NCBI RefSeq assembly: GCF_002355335.1
Contig: NZ_AP014946.1
Location: 2,681,501-2,745,500, forward strand
DNA length: 64,000 nt
From: Variibacter gotjawalensis
GTDB taxonomy: Bacteria > Pseudomonadota > Alphaproteobacteria > Rhizobiales > Xanthobacteraceae
Direction: 5' to 3'
Shown: in pieces, positions 62,635-64,000 of the stretch
Layout of the letters: every line of letters starts with the position of its first letter
Position numbering within the stretch: position 1 is the stretch's first letter
Made by a program: the position numbers and the translations under genes
Notes under the pieces: model-generated
Database searches by the model: none
What the model was told of the DNA's origin: nothing
The model's input: only the letters and a program-made list of their open reading frames with translations

Positions 62635-64000
62635 TCACGACACCACCCACGTGTCTTTCGTGCCGCCACCCTGACTCGAGTTGACGACGAGCGAGCCTTC
62701 TTTAAGCGCGACGCGCGTCAGGCCGCCGGGCACGATGGAAACTTTCTTCGCTCCACAGAGCACGAACGGCCGCAGATCGACGTGACGCGGCGCGATGCCG
62801 GATTCAACGCAGGTCGGGCACGTGGAGAGCGAAAGTGTCGGCTGCGCGATGAAATTCGCCGGCGCGGCTTTCAGCTTGTCGGCAAAGGCAGCAATCTGCG
62901 CTTTGGTCGACGTCGGGCCGACCAGCATGCCGTAGCCGCCTGAGCCGTGCACCTCCTTGACGACGAGCTCCGGCAGATGCTCGAGCACATACTTAAGCGC
63001 GTCCGGCTCGCGGCAGCGCCATGTCGGCACGTTGGCGAGCAGCGGCTCTTCGCCGAGATAGAATTTCACGATGTCTGGCATGTAAGTGTAGACGGCCTTG
63101 TCGTCGACCGCGCCGGTGCCGACCGCATTCGCCAGCACGACATTGCCGGCGCGATAGGCGACCATCAGCCCGGGTACGCCGAGCGCTGAATCCGGCCGAA
63201 AGGCGAGGGGATCGAGGAAGTCGTCGTCGATCCGGCGATAGATGACGTCGACACGTTTCGGTCCGCGCGTCGTGCGCATGTAAACGACATCGTCGGACAC
63301 GAAGAGGTCGCCGCCCTCGACGAGCTCGATACCGAGTTTATCGGCCAAGAAAGAGTGCTCATAGTAGGCCGAGTTGTAGACACCGGGCGTAAGCAACACG
63401 ACGGTAGGGTCGGCGGACGCGCTGAGCGGCGACACCGACTTCAATGTCGCCAGCAACTCGTCCGCGTAGTTCTCGACCGGCTCGACGCGATGGCGCGCGA
63501 ACAGCTCTGGGAAAAGCCGCATCATGACTTCGCGGTTCTCCAGCATGTAGGAAACGCCGGACGGCGTGCGCGCATTGTCTTCCAGCACGTAGAACTGGTC
63601 AGGACCTGTGCGGACCACATCTATGCCGGCGATCTGCACGTAGCTGTCGTGCGCGAGCTTTTGCCCATTCATCTCGGGCCGGAATGCCGGATTCTGGAAA
63701 ACGAGCGCCTCAGGCACAATCCCGGCGCGCAGGATGTCGCGCTTGCCGTAGATGTCCTTGAGGTAGGCATTGATGGCGCGGACACGCTGCTCGAGGCCGC
63801 GCTTGAGAACGTCCCACTCCTGCGCCATCAGGATGCGGGGCAGTACGTCGAACGGGATAAGGCGCTCTTTGGCGTTGTCCTCGCCGTAAACCGCGAAGGT
63901 GATGCCGATGCGGCGGAAGAGGAGTTCGGCTTCCTTACGACGTGTCTCGAGGACGCTTTGCTCGATCGTCTTGAGCCAGCGATCGAGTTCTTGATACGCC
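62635..64000 (-). CDS. Circularly permuted ATP-grasp protein (Anbu operon), partial at the right edge
   Basis: The reading frame is open to the window edge (about 455 residues seen), so the N-terminus is missing. It belongs to the COG2308 / DUF404-DUF407 circularly permuted ATP-grasp proteins: DVLKRGLEQRVRAINAYLKDIYGKRDIL, ALVFQNPAFRPEMNG, then VKEVHGSGGYGMLVGP (the ATP loop) and RPFVLCGAKKVSIVPGGLTRVALKEGSLVVNSSQGGGTKDTW near the C-terminus in pieces. Such enzymes are predicted to make peptide-like bonds using ATP. It leads the four-gene set ATP-grasp, alpha-E, transglutaminase-like, anbu. Confidence 0.92.
   Translation of the reverse strand, partial: AYQELDRWLKTIEQSVLETRRKEAELLFRRIGITFAVYGEDNAKERLIPFDVLPRILMAQEWDVLKRGLEQRVRAINAYLKDIYGKRDILRAGIVPEALVFQNPAFRPEMNGQKLAHDSYVQIAGIDVVRTGPDQFYVLEDNARTPSGVSYMLENREVMMRLFPELFARHRVEPVENYADELLATLKSVSPLSASADPTVVLLTPGVYNSAYYEHSFLADKLGIELVEGGDLFVSDDVVYMRTTRGPKRVDVIYRRIDDDFLDPLAFRPDSALGVPGLMVAYRAGNVVLANAVGTGAVDDKAVYTYMPDIVKFYLGEEPLLANVPTWRCREPDALKYVLEHLPELVVKEVHGSGGYGMLVGPTSTKAQIAAFADKLKAAPANFIAQPTLSLSTCPTCVESGIAPRHVDLRPFVLCGAKKVSIVPGGLTRVALKEGSLVVNSSQGGGTKDTWVVS

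Overview
The window is GC-rich DNA, densely packed with genes on both strands, and looks like the chromosome of a non-pathogenic, metabolically versatile alphaproteobacterium. Gene content points to Hyphomicrobiales, near Bradyrhizobium, Pseudolabrys or Variibacter: a BcsS-type protein, Usg, COG3904-type periplasmic proteins, many small secreted Gly/His-rich proteins, a CIRCE-controlled groESL, an Anbu operon, and hairpin intergenic repeats of the kind common in that group. This placement is inferred from gene content only; there is no rRNA or tRNA gene in the window. I see no phage, transposase, CRISPR array or plasmid gene.

Layout. 1-5.3 kb: the end of a heavy-metal RND pump gene, an OprB-type porin, two tandem COG3904-like periplasmic proteins (the second frameshifted) and a small secreted protein. 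5.4-13.9 kb: PEP carboxylase, a BASS-like transporter, a DadA-like oxidoreductase, a P1 peptidase coupled to a membrane protein, and ccdA coupled to a HAD phosphatase. 13.9-21.3 kb: an amidase next to a complete branched-chain-type ABC uptake operon (livH-livM-livG-livF, a small membrane protein, and the binding protein). 21.4-31.9 kb: a catabolic region with an HpaB-like flavin monooxygenase, a flavin reductase, a Bug binding protein with a methyltransferase and a divergent LysR regulator, a PheA/TfdB-type hydroxylase, an AraC regulator, an unusual pair of Ig/transthyretin-like proteins, and pcaD-pcaC.

32.1-42.8 kb: a full coxGSLM-D-E-XdhC-MocA cluster for a molybdenum hydroxylase of the CO dehydrogenase family, with the form II active-site signature. 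A His-rich secreted protein sits between its structural and maturation genes. 42.7-50.9 kb: BcsS, a GlsB-like protein, a histone H1-like protein, an orphan dTMP-kinase-like gene, tandem M20 amidohydrolases (the second frameshifted), an FMN-dependent 2-hydroxyacid oxidase and a secreted hydrolase. 51-59.9 kb: groESL with CIRCE, two paralogous small secreted proteins, usg, a CNT nucleoside transporter, a cyclophilin-like protein, an SDR and a GGDEF-EAL protein. 60-64 kb: the Anbu operon (proteasome-like protease, transglutaminase-like, alpha-E, circularly permuted ATP-grasp), cut by the right window edge.

The strongest systems for follow-up are the Anbu operon, the form II cox cluster with its extra genes, and the uncharacterised Ig/transthyretin-like pair. 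Frameshifts in two tandem-duplicate genes need a check against raw reads before being called real decay.
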